Shown here: positions 45,072-54,264 of the stretch, one piece after another
Numbering within the stretch: the first letter of the stretch is position 1
Layout: each line of letters opens with the position of its first letter
NCBI GenBank assembly: GCA_025163595.1
Contig: CP104100.1
Span: forward strand, 3,224,001-3,288,000
Origin: Phaeobacter sp. G2
GTDB lineage: Bacteria; Pseudomonadota; Alphaproteobacteria; Rhodobacterales; Rhodobacteraceae
DNA: 64,000 nucleotides
Reading direction: 5' to 3'
Made by a program: the position numbers and the translations under genes
The notes under the pieces: model-generated
Told to the model about the DNA's origin: nothing
Databases searched by the model: none
The model's input: only the letters and a program-made list of their open reading frames with translations

Positions 45072-45665
45072 TCAGACCGCGGTCTGGCCCCCGCGCGGGC
45101 ACAGCCAAGCCCGCAGATAGACCACCAGCCTGGCCTCCATGCTTTGATCCTCATGCAGGGCACAGAAATACAACGCCATCGCCTGCGTAACAAAGCCCTG
45201 CATGCCCTCAGCCTGTAATTCGGCGGAAATATCCTGGCGGAACTGCCCTTCTTCGAACCAACGGGTTGTGAGCTCAAGGTATCGGCCAAAGGTGGTGGCG
45301 ATTGTGCCAATCTCTGCCACGGCGGCGGCGCCGGACAATCGCAAAATCACATCAAAAACATAGCGCTCCTGCGTCATGTAGCGCAGCAACGGTTGCTGCA
45401 ACGCAACCAGCTCCTCAACGGTTCTGGGCGCAGGCGCCTTGGCCAGCTGATCCAGATGCTGATCGATGCCAGTCCCGATCAACAGGTCCATCAACGCGTC
45501 CTTATCTTTGAAATGCGCAAAGAACGTGCCCTTGGCAACACCTGCGCCTTGAACAACCTCTTCTGTGCGCAGGGCACCATAGCCGTTTTCCGCCACCAAA
45601 GCCGTTGCAACAGCGACAAGCCGGGCCCGCGTCTCCAGAGTTCTCTTTTGCATCTGTCTCACCAT
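45072..45665 (-). CDS. TetR-family transcriptional regulator
   Basis: About 197 residues from the ATG at 45665 (AGGAG upstream); in-frame starts at 45713 and 45653 are alternatives. The N-terminal HTH is EEVVQGAGVAKGTFFAHFKDKDALM, and the rest is a helical ligand-binding domain. It is divergent from an NAD(P)H oxidoreductase gene, and three copies of one palindrome lie between them, so it almost certainly represses itself and that gene until an unknown ligand binds. Confidence 0.88.
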   Translation of the reverse strand: MVRQMQKRTLETRARLVAVATALVAENGYGALRTEEVVQGAGVAKGTFFAHFKDKDALMDLLIGTGIDQHLDQLAKAPAPRTVEELVALQQPLLRYMTQERYVFDVILRLSGAAAVAEIGTIATTFGRYLELTTRWFEEGQFRQDISAELQAEGMQGFVTQAMALYFCALHEDQSMEARLVVYLRAWLCPRGGQTAV

Positions 45666-45726
45666 GCTCTCCTGCTGCCACGTTCGGTTGGAATGGTCAA
45701 ATTTCAAACCCAAACCTTACAAAAAA

Positions 45727-45789
45727 TTGACCGCAGTCATTTTTTAATTGACCGCAGTCAGTTTTTACACCAATAAATGACCGTAGTCA
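45727..45789. promoter_or_regulatory. Three TetR operator copies
   Basis: The palindrome TGAC-CGCA-GTCA occurs at 45728-45739 and 45749-45760, and as TGAC-CGTA-GTCA at 45778-45789. Start-to-start spacing is 21 and 29 bases. They fill the promoter region shared by the TetR gene and the oxidoreductase. Confidence 0.85.
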
Positions 45790-45814
45790 ATTATTAGCCA
45801 GTTTGGAGCCCCGA

Positions 45815-46399
45815 ATGACCCGAATCTTTATCTTGAACGGCCACCCCGCCGAGACGTCTCTCAACAAAGCGATGAGCCTTTCCTATGCACGCACCGCAGA
45901 GGCACATGGCCATGAAGTACGCATCCTGCACCTGCATGATCTGGATTTTGATATCGACCATGGCTATGCGGGCTATACTGAGGTCAAACCACTTGAGCCG
46001 GATTTAAATAGCTTTTTCAACAACCTGGAATGGTGCGAGCACTTTGTGATGACCACCCCTATGTGGTGGGGAGGATTGCCGGGAAAACTGAAAGGCTTGT
46101 TTGATCGCGCCTTATTGCCGGGCAAGGCCTTTGACACCCGCAACACCAAGATGGGCATGCCGGCCCCGATGCTAAAGGGACGCAGTGGTCGCGTCATTGT
46201 CACGGCAGACACCCCCAAGTTTCTCATGTGGCTGCTTTACAGCAACGCCATGCTGCGCCAAACCGAGCGCCAAATTCTTGGGTTTATCGGTCTAAAACCG
46301 GTCAAAAGCAGTTTTTTTGCAGCTGCATCCCACCCAAAGCCCACAACTGTAAAACGCTGGCTTACGCAGATCGGAAAACTGGCCGCAAAGGCCACGTAA
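45815..46399 (+). CDS. NAD(P)H-dependent oxidoreductase, flavodoxin-like fold
   Basis: 194 residues from the ATG at 45815, with GGAG seven bases upstream. The fold is that of NQO1/MdaB-type quinone reductases: FILNGHPAETSLNKAMS binds the flavin phosphate, and TTPMWWGGLPGKLKGLFDRALLPGKAF is the family hallmark. It likely reduces quinones or electrophiles with NAD(P)H in the cytoplasm. The divergent TetR gene and its triple operator suggest induction by a toxic substrate. Confidence 0.88.
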   Translation: MTRIFILNGHPAETSLNKAMSLSYARTAEAHGHEVRILHLHDLDFDIDHGYAGYTEVKPLEPDLNSFFNNLEWCEHFVMTTPMWWGGLPGKLKGLFDRALLPGKAFDTRNTKMGMPAPMLKGRSGRVIVTADTPKFLMWLLYSNAMLRQTERQILGFIGLKPVKSSFFAAASHPKPTTVKRWLTQIGKLAAKAT

Positions 46400-46465
46400 G
46401 GTGGACAACGGATTGGGGCCGGATCTTGCCACATCACGGCGTAGCGATCCTCCGGCCCCCTCTGC

Positions 46466-48085
46466 CTACTGCGCGGCCTTCAAGCGAAAACGCTGGATCT
46501 TGCCAGTTTCGGTCTTTGGTAACTCCTTGGCAAAAACCACCGAGCGGGGATATTTGAACGGCGCGATACTGCCCTTCACGTGATCCTGCAACAGCTTCAC
46601 CAGGGCTTCTGATGGCATATGCCCTGCGGAGAGGACCACATGGGCCTCGACGATAGAGCCGCGCGCCTCGTTTGGCGCCGCAATCACCGCGCATTCCGCC
46701 ACCGCCTCATGGGACAGCAGCGCGGCCTCCACCTCCGGGCCCGCAATATTGTAGCCAGCCGAGACGATCATATCATCATTGCGGGCGGCAAAATGCAGAT
46801 AGCCCGCCTCATCCATCCTGAAACTGTCCCCCGTCACATTCCAGCCATCCTGCACATAGGCGGCCTGGCGATCATCCGCCAGATAGCGACAGCCGGTCGG
46901 GCCTTTGACAGCCAGCCGTCCAATCTCTCCGTGCGGGGCCTCAGTGCCGTCGCTGTTGAGGATGCGCACCTGATAGCCGTTTACAGGCTTGCCTGTACAG
47001 GCGGGGCGGTGGTCGGAAAACCGGTTGGTGATAAAGATATGCAGCATCTCGGTGGCACCGATCCCGTCCAGCATCGGCTTGCCGGTCTGGGCGATCCAGG
47101 CCTCATAGACCGGCGAAGGCAGGGTCTCGCCTGCGGAAACCGCCGCCCGCAGCGAAGACAGATCCGCCCCCTCCTCCATCGCCTGCAACATCACCCGGTA
47201 GGCCGTCGGCGCGGTAAAACAAACCGTTGCGCGGTATTTCTCGATGATCTCGATCAGATTGGGGGGGGACGCATTCTCCAACAAGGTTGCAGCGGCGCCA
47301 AACCGCAGCGGAAAAATCGCCAAGCCCCCCAGCCCAAAGGTAAAGGCCAAAGGTGGCGAACCCACAAAGACATCATCTGGCTGCACATCCAACACTTCGC
47401 GGGCATAGCCATCGGCAATGATCAACAGATCCCGGTGAAAATGCATCGTCGCCTTGGGAGAGCCGGTGGTTCCCGAGGTAAAGCCCAAAAGCGCCACATC
47501 ATCGCGCCCGGTCTGCACCGCCTCATAGCTCACCGGCTTTTCCAGCGCCAAACGGTCCAGCTCGGCGTCATGGTTAGAGGTGCCATCAAAGCCAACAACC
47601 GATTTCAGATGCTCCGAGGTTTTGGCACAGGTCACCAGCTCATCCATTAGCCGGGTATCACAAAGCGCATGAGTGATTTCAGCCTTGTCGACGATCTGCC
47701 CCAGCTCTCCGGCGCGCAGCATCGGCATGGTATTGACCACCACCGCCCCAGCCTTGGTGGCAGCCAGCCAACAGGCGACCATGGCAGGGTTGTTGGCAGA
47801 GCGGATCAACACACGATTTCCCGGCTTTACGCCCAGATCCTCGCTCAGCACATGGGCCAGCCGATTGGTCCAATCCGCCAGCTCCTTATAGGTGCGCCGT
47901 CTGCCATTGCCGATCAGCGCAATGTGATCGCCAAATCCTTTGGCCACCATGGCATCTGTCAGCTCAACCCCGACATTCAGCCGCTCAGGATAGTCAAATC
48001 CCGCCAGCATGAACTCCGGCCATTGCTCCTCTGGCGGTAGGTTATCGCGGGTGAATGTATCGCTATGTGCCGAAACTCCCAACAT
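46466..48085 (-). CDS. Aryl-CoA ligase, probably 2-aminobenzoate--CoA ligase
   Basis: 539 residues from the ATG at 48085, preceded by AGGAGGGG. It is an acyl-adenylate-forming enzyme with the ATP loop FTSGTTGSPKATMHFH, the motif TGDSFRMDEAGYLHF and the catalytic lysine in PKTETGKIQRFR. The overall sequence (LPPEEQWPEFMLAGFDYP) is of the benzoate/2-aminobenzoate-CoA ligase type. It would activate the aromatic acid that the flavin monooxygenase of this operon then attacks as CoA thioester. It is the last gene of the operon, one base after the acyl-CoA dehydrogenase. Confidence 0.8.
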   Translation of the reverse strand: MLGVSAHSDTFTRDNLPPEEQWPEFMLAGFDYPERLNVGVELTDAMVAKGFGDHIALIGNGRRRTYKELADWTNRLAHVLSEDLGVKPGNRVLIRSANNPAMVACWLAATKAGAVVVNTMPMLRAGELGQIVDKAEITHALCDTRLMDELVTCAKTSEHLKSVVGFDGTSNHDAELDRLALEKPVSYEAVQTGRDDVALLGFTSGTTGSPKATMHFHRDLLIIADGYAREVLDVQPDDVFVGSPPLAFTFGLGGLAIFPLRFGAAATLLENASPPNLIEIIEKYRATVCFTAPTAYRVMLQAMEEGADLSSLRAAVSAGETLPSPVYEAWIAQTGKPMLDGIGATEMLHIFITNRFSDHRPACTGKPVNGYQVRILNSDGTEAPHGEIGRLAVKGPTGCRYLADDRQAAYVQDGWNVTGDSFRMDEAGYLHFAARNDDMIVSAGYNIAGPEVEAALLSHEAVAECAVIAAPNEARGSIVEAHVVLSAGHMPSEALVKLLQDHVKGSIAPFKYPRSVVFAKELPKTETGKIQRFRLKAAQ

Positions 48086-48086
48086 T

Positions 48087-49247
48087 TTACGCCCCTCCTT
48101 GATAGGCACCAAGGGTCTGCCGGGCAATCACCACCCGTTGCACATCCGAGGCCCCCTCATAGATGCGCAAAGCCCGGATATCGCGGTACAGCTCCTCGAC
48201 TTTCTGACCATGGCGCACACCATCGCCACCGTGCAACTGCACCGCCTTGTCGATGACCTGTTGCGCCTGATCCGTGGAAAACAGCTTGGCCATGGCGGCC
48301 TCGCGGGTGACACGCGCCGCGCCGCTGTCCTTGGCCCAGGCAGCGCGGTACACCAGCAACGCCGCTGCATCCACGTCCAGCGCCATATCGGCGATATGTC
48401 CCTGCACCATCTGCAAATCAAACAGCGGCGCCCCTTGCACCTGCCGGGTTGAAACCCGCTCCAGCGCCTCATCCAACGCCCGCCGAGCAAAGCCAAGCGC
48501 CGCCGCCGCTACCGTCGAACGGAACACATCCAACACCGACATGGCAATTTTGAAACCACCCCCCGCCTGGCCCAACAGGGCCGACTTGGGGATGCGACAG
48601 TTGGTAAACCGCAGGGTGGCCAGGGGGTGCGGCGCAATCACCTGCTGTCGCTCCACCACCTCAAAGCCCGGCAGACCTGCAGGCACGATAAAGGCAGAAA
48701 GCCCCTTGGCCCCCGGCGCCTCACCACTGCGGGCAAACACCGTGTAAACATCGGCAATGCCGCCATTGGAGATCCAGGTCTTTTCCCCGTTCAGCAGATA
48801 GTCGTCGCCATCCAGTGTCGCGGTCATGGTGGAATTGGCCACATCCGATCCCGACTGCGGCTCGGTCAAGGCAAAGGCGGAAATCGCCTGACCGCTGCGG
48901 GTCAACGGCAACCATTCCGCCTGCTGGGCCTCAGAGCCAAACAGCGAAATCGCCCCAGTGCCAAGCCCCTGCATCGCAAAGGCAAAATCAGCCAACCCGT
49001 CATGGCGCGCCAGGGTTTCCCGGATCAGGCAGAGGCTGCGCACATCCAAGCTCTCCCCCGCCATCGCACCACTGTGCTGCGCCCATCCGGCCTCCCCTAA
49101 GGCAGCAACCAGGTTGCGACAGGCCGTGTCCACATCCGCGTGATCAATGTCACCCAGATTCTGTCCAGCCCAAAGGTCCAACTCATGCGCCAGCTCCCGG
49201 TGCCGATCCTCAAAGAACGGCCAGCTCAAAAACGTCCGGTCTGCCAT
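48087..49247 (-). CDS. Acyl-CoA dehydrogenase
   Basis: 386 residues in the usual three-domain form. FAD and substrate motifs are [32 protein letters not shown] and the C-terminal [34 protein letters not shown]. In the aerobic 2-aminobenzoate pathway, ring-derived CoA esters go through a beta-oxidation-like series, and this enzyme fits the dehydrogenation step; a role in general acyl-CoA oxidation cannot be excluded. It starts 82 bases after the enoyl-CoA hydratase stop. Confidence 0.85.
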   Translation of the reverse strand: MADRTFLSWPFFEDRHRELAHELDLWAGQNLGDIDHADVDTACRNLVAALGEAGWAQHSGAMAGESLDVRSLCLIRETLARHDGLADFAFAMQGLGTGAISLFGSEAQQAEWLPLTRSGQAISAFALTEPQSGSDVANSTMTATLDGDDYLLNGEKTWISNGGIADVYTVFARSGEAPGAKGLSAFIVPAGLPGFEVVERQQVIAPHPLATLRFTNCRIPKSALLGQAGGGFKIAMSVLDVFRSTVAAAALGFARRALDEALERVSTRQVQGAPLFDLQMVQGHIADMALDVDAAALLVYRAAWAKDSGAARVTREAAMAKLFSTDQAQQVIDKAVQLHGGDGVRHGQKVEELYRDIRALRIYEGASDVQRVVIARQTLGAYQGGA

Positions 49248-49280
49248 CTGTCACCCCTTCTCTTCATCTTACCTAAAATA

Positions 49281-49321
49281 CCTCCGCCGGAGGCATCCAA
49301 CCGCCGCACCACGTGCTGCGG
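49281..49321. repeat. Two small palindromes, Rhodobacterales-type intergenic element
   Basis: CCTCC-GCC-GGAGG (49281-49293) is followed by a near-perfect palindrome with CACGTG core, CCGCACCACGTGCTGCGG (49304-49321). Read on the minus strand, the first part is GCCTCCGGCGGAGGTATTTT, a form I recall from many gene ends in Rhodobacterales. It lies between the hydratase and dehydrogenase genes. Confidence 0.45.
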
Positions 49322-49329
49322 CTTGCGGA

Positions 49330-50133
49330 TTAATCGCCTTCAAAAACCGGTTTTTCCTTGTTTACAAAGGCATGATAGGCGCGCTCAAAATCTGCGGTCT
49401 GCATGCAGATCGCCTGGGCCTGCGCCTCGGCCTCGATCGCCTGCTCAATTGACATGGACCATTCTTGCGCCAGCATTGTCTTGGTCATCATGTTGCCAAA
49501 ATTCGGCCCTCCCGCGATGCGCGCCGCCAGTGCATGCGCCTCTGCGTCCAGATCAGCGGCGGCAACCAGCTTGTTATGAAACCCCCAGGCTGCTCCCTCT
49601 TCTGCGCTCATCGAGCGGCCCGTATAAAGCAGCTCTGCGGCGCGTCCCTGGCCGATGATCCGGGGCAGAATTGCACAGGCGCCCATGTCACAGCCCGCCA
49701 GTCCAACGCGGGTAAACAAAAAGGCCGTCTTGGCCTCCGGCGTGGCAATCCGCAGGTCCGAGGCCATGGCAATAATCGCCCCTGCGCCCACACAGATGCC
49801 GTCAATCGCTGCAATAACTGGCTTGCCGCAATTGACGATCGCCTTGACCAGATCTCCGGTCATCCGGGTAAAGGCGAGCAGCTCTTTCATGCTCATCTTG
49901 GTCAACGGGCCGATGATATCATGTACATCGCCACCGGAGCTGAAATTGCCGCCATTAGAGGCAAAAACCACCGCCTTGACCTCATCATTATAGTGCAGAT
50001 CGCGAAACCAGTCGCGCAGCTCTGCATAGCTGTCAAAGGTCAGCGGGTTTTTGCGCTCCGGCCGGTCCAAAGAAACGGTGGCAATACCGTCTTCGATCTT
50101 GCAGAGAAAATGTTTGGTATCGACCTGGGTCAT
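49330..50133 (-). CDS. Enoyl-CoA hydratase/isomerase family protein
   Basis: 267 residues of the crotonase fold. The oxyanion-hole segments are [19 protein letters not shown] and [41 protein letters not shown] is the conserved helix-10 region. It would hydrate or isomerise an unsaturated CoA ester of the aromatic degradation route. The start overlaps the MarR stop by ATGA. Confidence 0.85.
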   Translation of the reverse strand: MTQVDTKHFLCKIEDGIATVSLDRPERKNPLTFDSYAELRDWFRDLHYNDEVKAVVFASNGGNFSSGGDVHDIIGPLTKMSMKELLAFTRMTGDLVKAIVNCGKPVIAAIDGICVGAGAIIAMASDLRIATPEAKTAFLFTRVGLAGCDMGACAILPRIIGQGRAAELLYTGRSMSAEEGAAWGFHNKLVAAADLDAEAHALAARIAGGPNFGNMMTKTMLAQEWSMSIEQAIEAEAQAQAICMQTADFERAYHAFVNKEKPVFEGD

Positions 50134-50591
50134 GGCGCAGTATCCTTGTTGTCCAAGCGCCGGGCCACTGCATCCAGCGCCTCGGCCATAGTCTGGGCCG
50201 CCTCAGGAGCGACACCGGTAAAAATCTGATCAATCCAGCTCTCATGGGCACTGGCCTGACGGGCAAACTCCGCGTCACCGGCTGAGGTCAACCGCACCCG
50301 GCTGGCCCGGCGATCTCCGGGAACTTTTTCGCGCAGCACATGGCCATCCTCGACCAGGCGTTCCACGATGCCCGTGACATTGCCATTGGAGACCTTCAGC
50401 ACGCTGGACAGCTCGCTCATCTTGAGCCCCTGCTGGTGCTGGGACAGCGCCGCCATCACATCAAAGCGCGGCAGCGTTGTGGTAAACTCCTGCCGCAGGT
50501 TCTCGCGCAAAGCGCTCTCCACGCTGCGTGTCGCCTTGAGCAGCCGCAGCCACAGCCGCAACCGATCCTTTGAAATATCCGTCTCGCTCAA
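50130..50591 (-). CDS. MarR-family transcriptional regulator
   Basis: 153 residues. The winged helix is visible in [46 protein letters not shown]. It lies in the middle of the aromatic-acid operon with ATGA overlaps on both sides, so it is made together with the enzymes and probably represses the operon until a CoA ester or the aromatic acid binds. A candidate binding site is at 53691-53716. Confidence 0.88.
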   Translation of the reverse strand: MSETDISKDRLRLWLRLLKATRSVESALRENLRQEFTTTLPRFDVMAALSQHQQGLKMSELSSVLKVSNGNVTGIVERLVEDGHVLREKVPGDRRASRVRLTSAGDAEFARQASAHESWIDQIFTGVAPEAAQTMAEALDAVARRLDNKDTAP

Positions 50592-51343
50592 ATTTCACCT
50601 CCAGAAATGGGCAATGCTGTGCCATTCACCGACCCTGCCCCGTCGCCTGCCAGCCAAAGCGCGGCCGCTGCCACCTCTCCTGGTTGGATAAAGCGATCCT
50701 GTGGGTTGCCGCGACGCAGCGATTTAGCCGCCTGCTCTCGCGACATGCCGGTCTTTGCCACAATAAGGTCCAGCGAAGTTTCCAACAACGGCGTCTCGAT
50801 AAACCCCGGGCACAGGGCATTCACCGTCACCCCGGTTTTTGCCAGCTCAAGGGCCAGCGACCGGGTCAGGCCAAGCACACCGTGTTTTGCCGCGCAATAG
50901 CCCGACACATAGGGATATCCCTTGAGCCCGGCAGTGGAGGCCACAGCAATCAAACGCCCCCAGCCTGCCGCCTTCATCCCCGGCAGGCAAGCCTGCCAAA
51001 GATTGAAAACCCCCAGCAAATTGACCCCCAAAGCATCGGTGAAGTCCTCCACCGCCATCTGCTCAAATGCCTTGGAGGGCGCTGCCCCTGCATTGGCCAG
51101 AGCAATCGCCACCGCACCGTTTTCAACGCTGGCCTGCGCTATCGCCTGATCAAGGCTCTCCCGCAGGGTCACATCACACGCCAGCGGCAAAGCACCTGTT
51201 TCTGTTGCAACCTGCTGCAGCGCCTCCAAACGACGGCCAAGAATGGTCACCTTGGCCCCCTGCGCCGCAAACTGCCGGGCAAGCTCGGCACCGACACCAG
51301 ACCCTCCGCCAGTGATGACAACATGTTTGCCGTGAACGCTCAT
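50588..51343 (-). CDS. Short-chain dehydrogenase/reductase
   Basis: 251 residues. NAD(P) site [15 protein letters not shown], structural NAGAAPS, and the catalytic YCAAK in [23 protein letters not shown] are present. In this operon it fits oxidation of a hydroxyacyl-CoA intermediate or reduction of a ring ketone. ATGA overlaps link it to the flavin monooxygenase upstream and the MarR gene downstream. Confidence 0.87.
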   Translation of the reverse strand: MSVHGKHVVITGGGSGVGAELARQFAAQGAKVTILGRRLEALQQVATETGALPLACDVTLRESLDQAIAQASVENGAVAIALANAGAAPSKAFEQMAVEDFTDALGVNLLGVFNLWQACLPGMKAAGWGRLIAVASTAGLKGYPYVSGYCAAKHGVLGLTRSLALELAKTGVTVNALCPGFIETPLLETSLDLIVAKTGMSREQAAKSLRRGNPQDRFIQPGEVAAAALWLAGDGAGSVNGTALPISGGEI

Positions 51344-53634
51344 GCCCGGATCACCTCAGCTTCGCGATCCGCAAGCCGCCAGGCCTGATCGCGCCCCGCC
51401 TCATAGGGCAAGGGCCAACGGCCAGAACGGTCACCGATCTTGCTGGCCTCATGGAGCGTCCAATACGGGTCCGCCAGATGCGGGCGGCCAACGCAAACCA
51501 GATCGGCGCGTCCGGCCATCAGGATCGAATTGGCGTGATCCGCCTCGTAGATGTTGCCCACCGCCATGGTCGCGAGGCCTGCCTCGTTGCGAATGCGGTC
51601 AGAAAAGGGCGTCTGGAACATGCGGCCATAAACCGGCTGGGCATCAATCGACGTCTGCCCTGCGGACACATCAATGATATCAACACCCGCCTCTGCAAAG
51701 GCACGGGCGATTTCCACTGCCTCGTCGGGCGTCACCCCGTCCTGCCCCAACCAATCGGTTGCAGAGATCCGCACCGACATTGGCTTATCCGCTGGCCAGA
51801 CCGCCCGCATGGCCTTAAAGACTTCAAGCGGATAACGCATCCGGTTGTCCAGAGACCCACCGTAAGAATCCGTCCGAATGTTCGATTTTGGCGAAATGAA
51901 CGAAGAAATCAGATAGCCGTGAGCCGCATGCAGTTCGATCATATCAAACCCACAGCGCGCCGCCATTTGCGCTGCGGCCACAAACTCCGCCTTGACCTGG
52001 TCCATTTCCGCCAGACTGATCTCACGCGGGGTGGCGTTATCCGGCGACCAGGGTAAGGGCGAGGCCGAGACCAAATCCCAGTTCCCATCCGTCAGCGGTG
52101 CATCCATGGTTTCCCAACCAACCTGGGTTGACCCCTTGCGCCCCGAATGGCCGATTTGGCAACAGATCTTTGCATCGGTTTCCTGGTGGACAAAATCCAC
52201 CAGCCGCGTCCAGGCCGCCTCATGCTCTGGTGCATATAGCCCGGGACAGCCCGGCGTGATCCGTCCCTGGGGACTGACGCAGGTCATTTCGGTATAAACC
52301 AGCCCTGCACCGCCTTTGGCCCGTTCCCCATAGTGGATCAGATGCCAGTCAGTTGGGCAGCCGTCCACTGCCTTATACTGTGCCATCGGCGACACCACGA
52401 TACGGTTTTGCAACCGCATATCCCGCAATTGATAGGGCGCAAACATTGGTGCCCGCACAGGCGCATCGCTTGGCGCGCCCGCATTTTCCTGGAACCATTT
52501 CTCTGCCGAGCTGAGCCACTTGGGATCCCGCAGGCGCAGATTTTCATGGGAAATTCGCTGACTACGGGTGAGCAAAGAATAGTTGAACTGTACCGGGTCC
52601 ATGCCCAGATAGCGTTCGACATCCTCAAACCATTCTAATGAGTTGCGCGCTGCTGATTGCAGCCGCAGCACATCCAGACGCCGCTCTTCCTGATAACGTT
52701 CAAAAGCGCGTTCCAGACTGTCTTCGCTGGTGATCAGCTCTGCCAGGGCAATGGCACTGTCAAAGGCCAGCCGTGAGCCGGAACCGATTGAAAAATGCGC
52801 AGTCGCCGAGGCATCCCCCAAAAGCACCACGTTTTCATGGTGCCATTTATCACAGAGCACCCTGGGAAAGTTGATCCACACCGCCGAGCCCCGCAGGTGA
52901 TCAGCGTTGGACATCAGGGCGTGACCGCCAAGGTGATCTGCAAAGATCTCTTCGCAGGTGCGAATGATCTCCTCCTTGGACATGTCTTCAAATCCCCAGC
53001 GCTCCCAGGTCTCGCCAGAGCACTCGACAATCACCGTCGCGGTCTCATCGTCGAACTGATAGGCGTGGATCCAAACCCAGCCATGTTTGGTTTTTTCAAA
53101 TACAAAGGTAAAAGCATCATCAAACTTCTGATGGGTGCCCAGCCAGATAAACTTGCAAGGGCGCACATCAATATTGGGTTTGAAGTGATCGGCAAATTCA
53201 CTGCGCACTGCCGAGTTCAGACCATCGCAGCCAACCACCACATCATAGTCTTGCTGATAGGCAGATGCAGGTTTGGCCCGGGCTTCGAAGCGCAGGTCGA
53301 CGCCAAGCTCCCGTGCTCGCTCCTGCAGGATCAAAAGCATCTTTTTGCGGCCAATTCCCGCAAAACCATGCCCTTGGGAGACAGTCCTCACGCCCTCCTG
53401 CACCACTGCGATATCATCCCAATAGGCGAAACTATCTTTGATCGCCTGCGCGGTTTGGGGGTCATTGCGGCTTAGGTTATCCAGGGCGTCATCAGACAGA
53501 ACCACTCCCCAACCAAAGGTATCGTCCGCCTTGTTTTGCTCAAAAACAGTAACCTGGGCCTCAGGTTGCCGCAGCTTTAGCGAGATTGCAAAATAGAGCC
53601 CCGCAGGCCCCCCTCCCAAACAAGCAATTTTCAT
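51340..53634 (-). CDS. Bifunctional FAD monooxygenase / old-yellow-enzyme reductase (anthraniloyl-CoA monooxygenase type)
   Basis: 764 residues in two parts. Residues 1-~375 are a class A FAD monooxygenase: [17 protein letters not shown] at the start and [30 protein letters not shown]. Residues ~390-764 are an old yellow enzyme with [37 protein letters not shown] and [18 protein letters not shown]. This fusion and length are those of 2-aminobenzoyl-CoA monooxygenase/reductase, which hydroxylates and reduces the ring of the CoA ester; annotation as salicylyl-CoA 5-hydroxylase is the usual alternative. It is the first gene of the operon, so it sets its identity. Confidence 0.85.
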   Translation of the reverse strand: MKIACLGGGPAGLYFAISLKLRQPEAQVTVFEQNKADDTFGWGVVLSDDALDNLSRNDPQTAQAIKDSFAYWDDIAVVQEGVRTVSQGHGFAGIGRKKMLLILQERARELGVDLRFEARAKPASAYQQDYDVVVGCDGLNSAVRSEFADHFKPNIDVRPCKFIWLGTHQKFDDAFTFVFEKTKHGWVWIHAYQFDDETATVIVECSGETWERWGFEDMSKEEIIRTCEEIFADHLGGHALMSNADHLRGSAVWINFPRVLCDKWHHENVVLLGDASATAHFSIGSGSRLAFDSAIALAELITSEDSLERAFERYQEERRLDVLRLQSAARNSLEWFEDVERYLGMDPVQFNYSLLTRSQRISHENLRLRDPKWLSSAEKWFQENAGAPSDAPVRAPMFAPYQLRDMRLQNRIVVSPMAQYKAVDGCPTDWHLIHYGERAKGGAGLVYTEMTCVSPQGRITPGCPGLYAPEHEAAWTRLVDFVHQETDAKICCQIGHSGRKGSTQVGWETMDAPLTDGNWDLVSASPLPWSPDNATPREISLAEMDQVKAEFVAAAQMAARCGFDMIELHAAHGYLISSFISPKSNIRTDSYGGSLDNRMRYPLEVFKAMRAVWPADKPMSVRISATDWLGQDGVTPDEAVEIARAFAEAGVDIIDVSAGQTSIDAQPVYGRMFQTPFSDRIRNEAGLATMAVGNIYEADHANSILMAGRADLVCVGRPHLADPYWTLHEASKIGDRSGRWPLPYEAGRDQAWRLADREAEVIRA

Positions 53635-54264
53635 GACCGTTCTTCCCTGAAACCAGAATATGAGATCAGGATAGGCCAGCTCAAAAAACTTTCAAGCTTA
53701 AAGTTTTATACTTGAAGTTTTATTCAGACACTTTTTACGATCTGCTGCCAAAATATGCAGACACCTCAGCGATCAAACCAAACAACATCTCGGTAATTTG
53801 AATGTGTGTGGGGGAAACCAAAACTCAGCATATTAACAAATAGTTAAGATCTATTTATGATGTGGATAACCCTGTGAACATCCAGGGATGTAAAGCGCCC
53901 AACGCAGGTTATTCTTAACAGTTGGTCCGCCCTAAAACCCGTATCAGCCACGCCTCCGGGACGCCAAATTCCCAATATCAGGCCTGCAGTCATTGCCACA
54001 GGGCACTAAAGCCTCGCCGATAGAGATCAAAAGTTGATAAATGTAAATTCTATGGATGATCTGTCGAATTTTTATTCATTTTTGACGACTATGTGAAACT
54101 GGAAATTTTAGAAAATCCAACAAACCAGAGGTCGACGGAAACTCATCAGACCAAGCGCCACCCTCTCTGCTTCCCTTAAATGCTGTGGAAAAGCAGCGAT
54201 ATGATCGACCCAGACAAGCGGTGCTAAAAAACGGATGGCGCTCTAATGTGAAGAGATCAGGGCG
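53635..54264. promoter_or_regulatory. AT-rich promoter region of the aromatic-acid operon
   Basis: About 630 bases with no gene, much richer in A+T than the surroundings. A dyad TTCAAG-N14-CTTGAA (53691-53716), about 57 bases before the first operon gene, is a good MarR operator candidate. Further out, 53830-53875 and 54030-54085 are very AT-rich but show no clear repeat. Confidence 0.45.

Noticed and set aside
46619..47650. A 343-codon plus-strand frame opposite the aryl-CoA ligase
   Set aside because: Shadow of the ligase; no ribosome binding site and no family resemblance.
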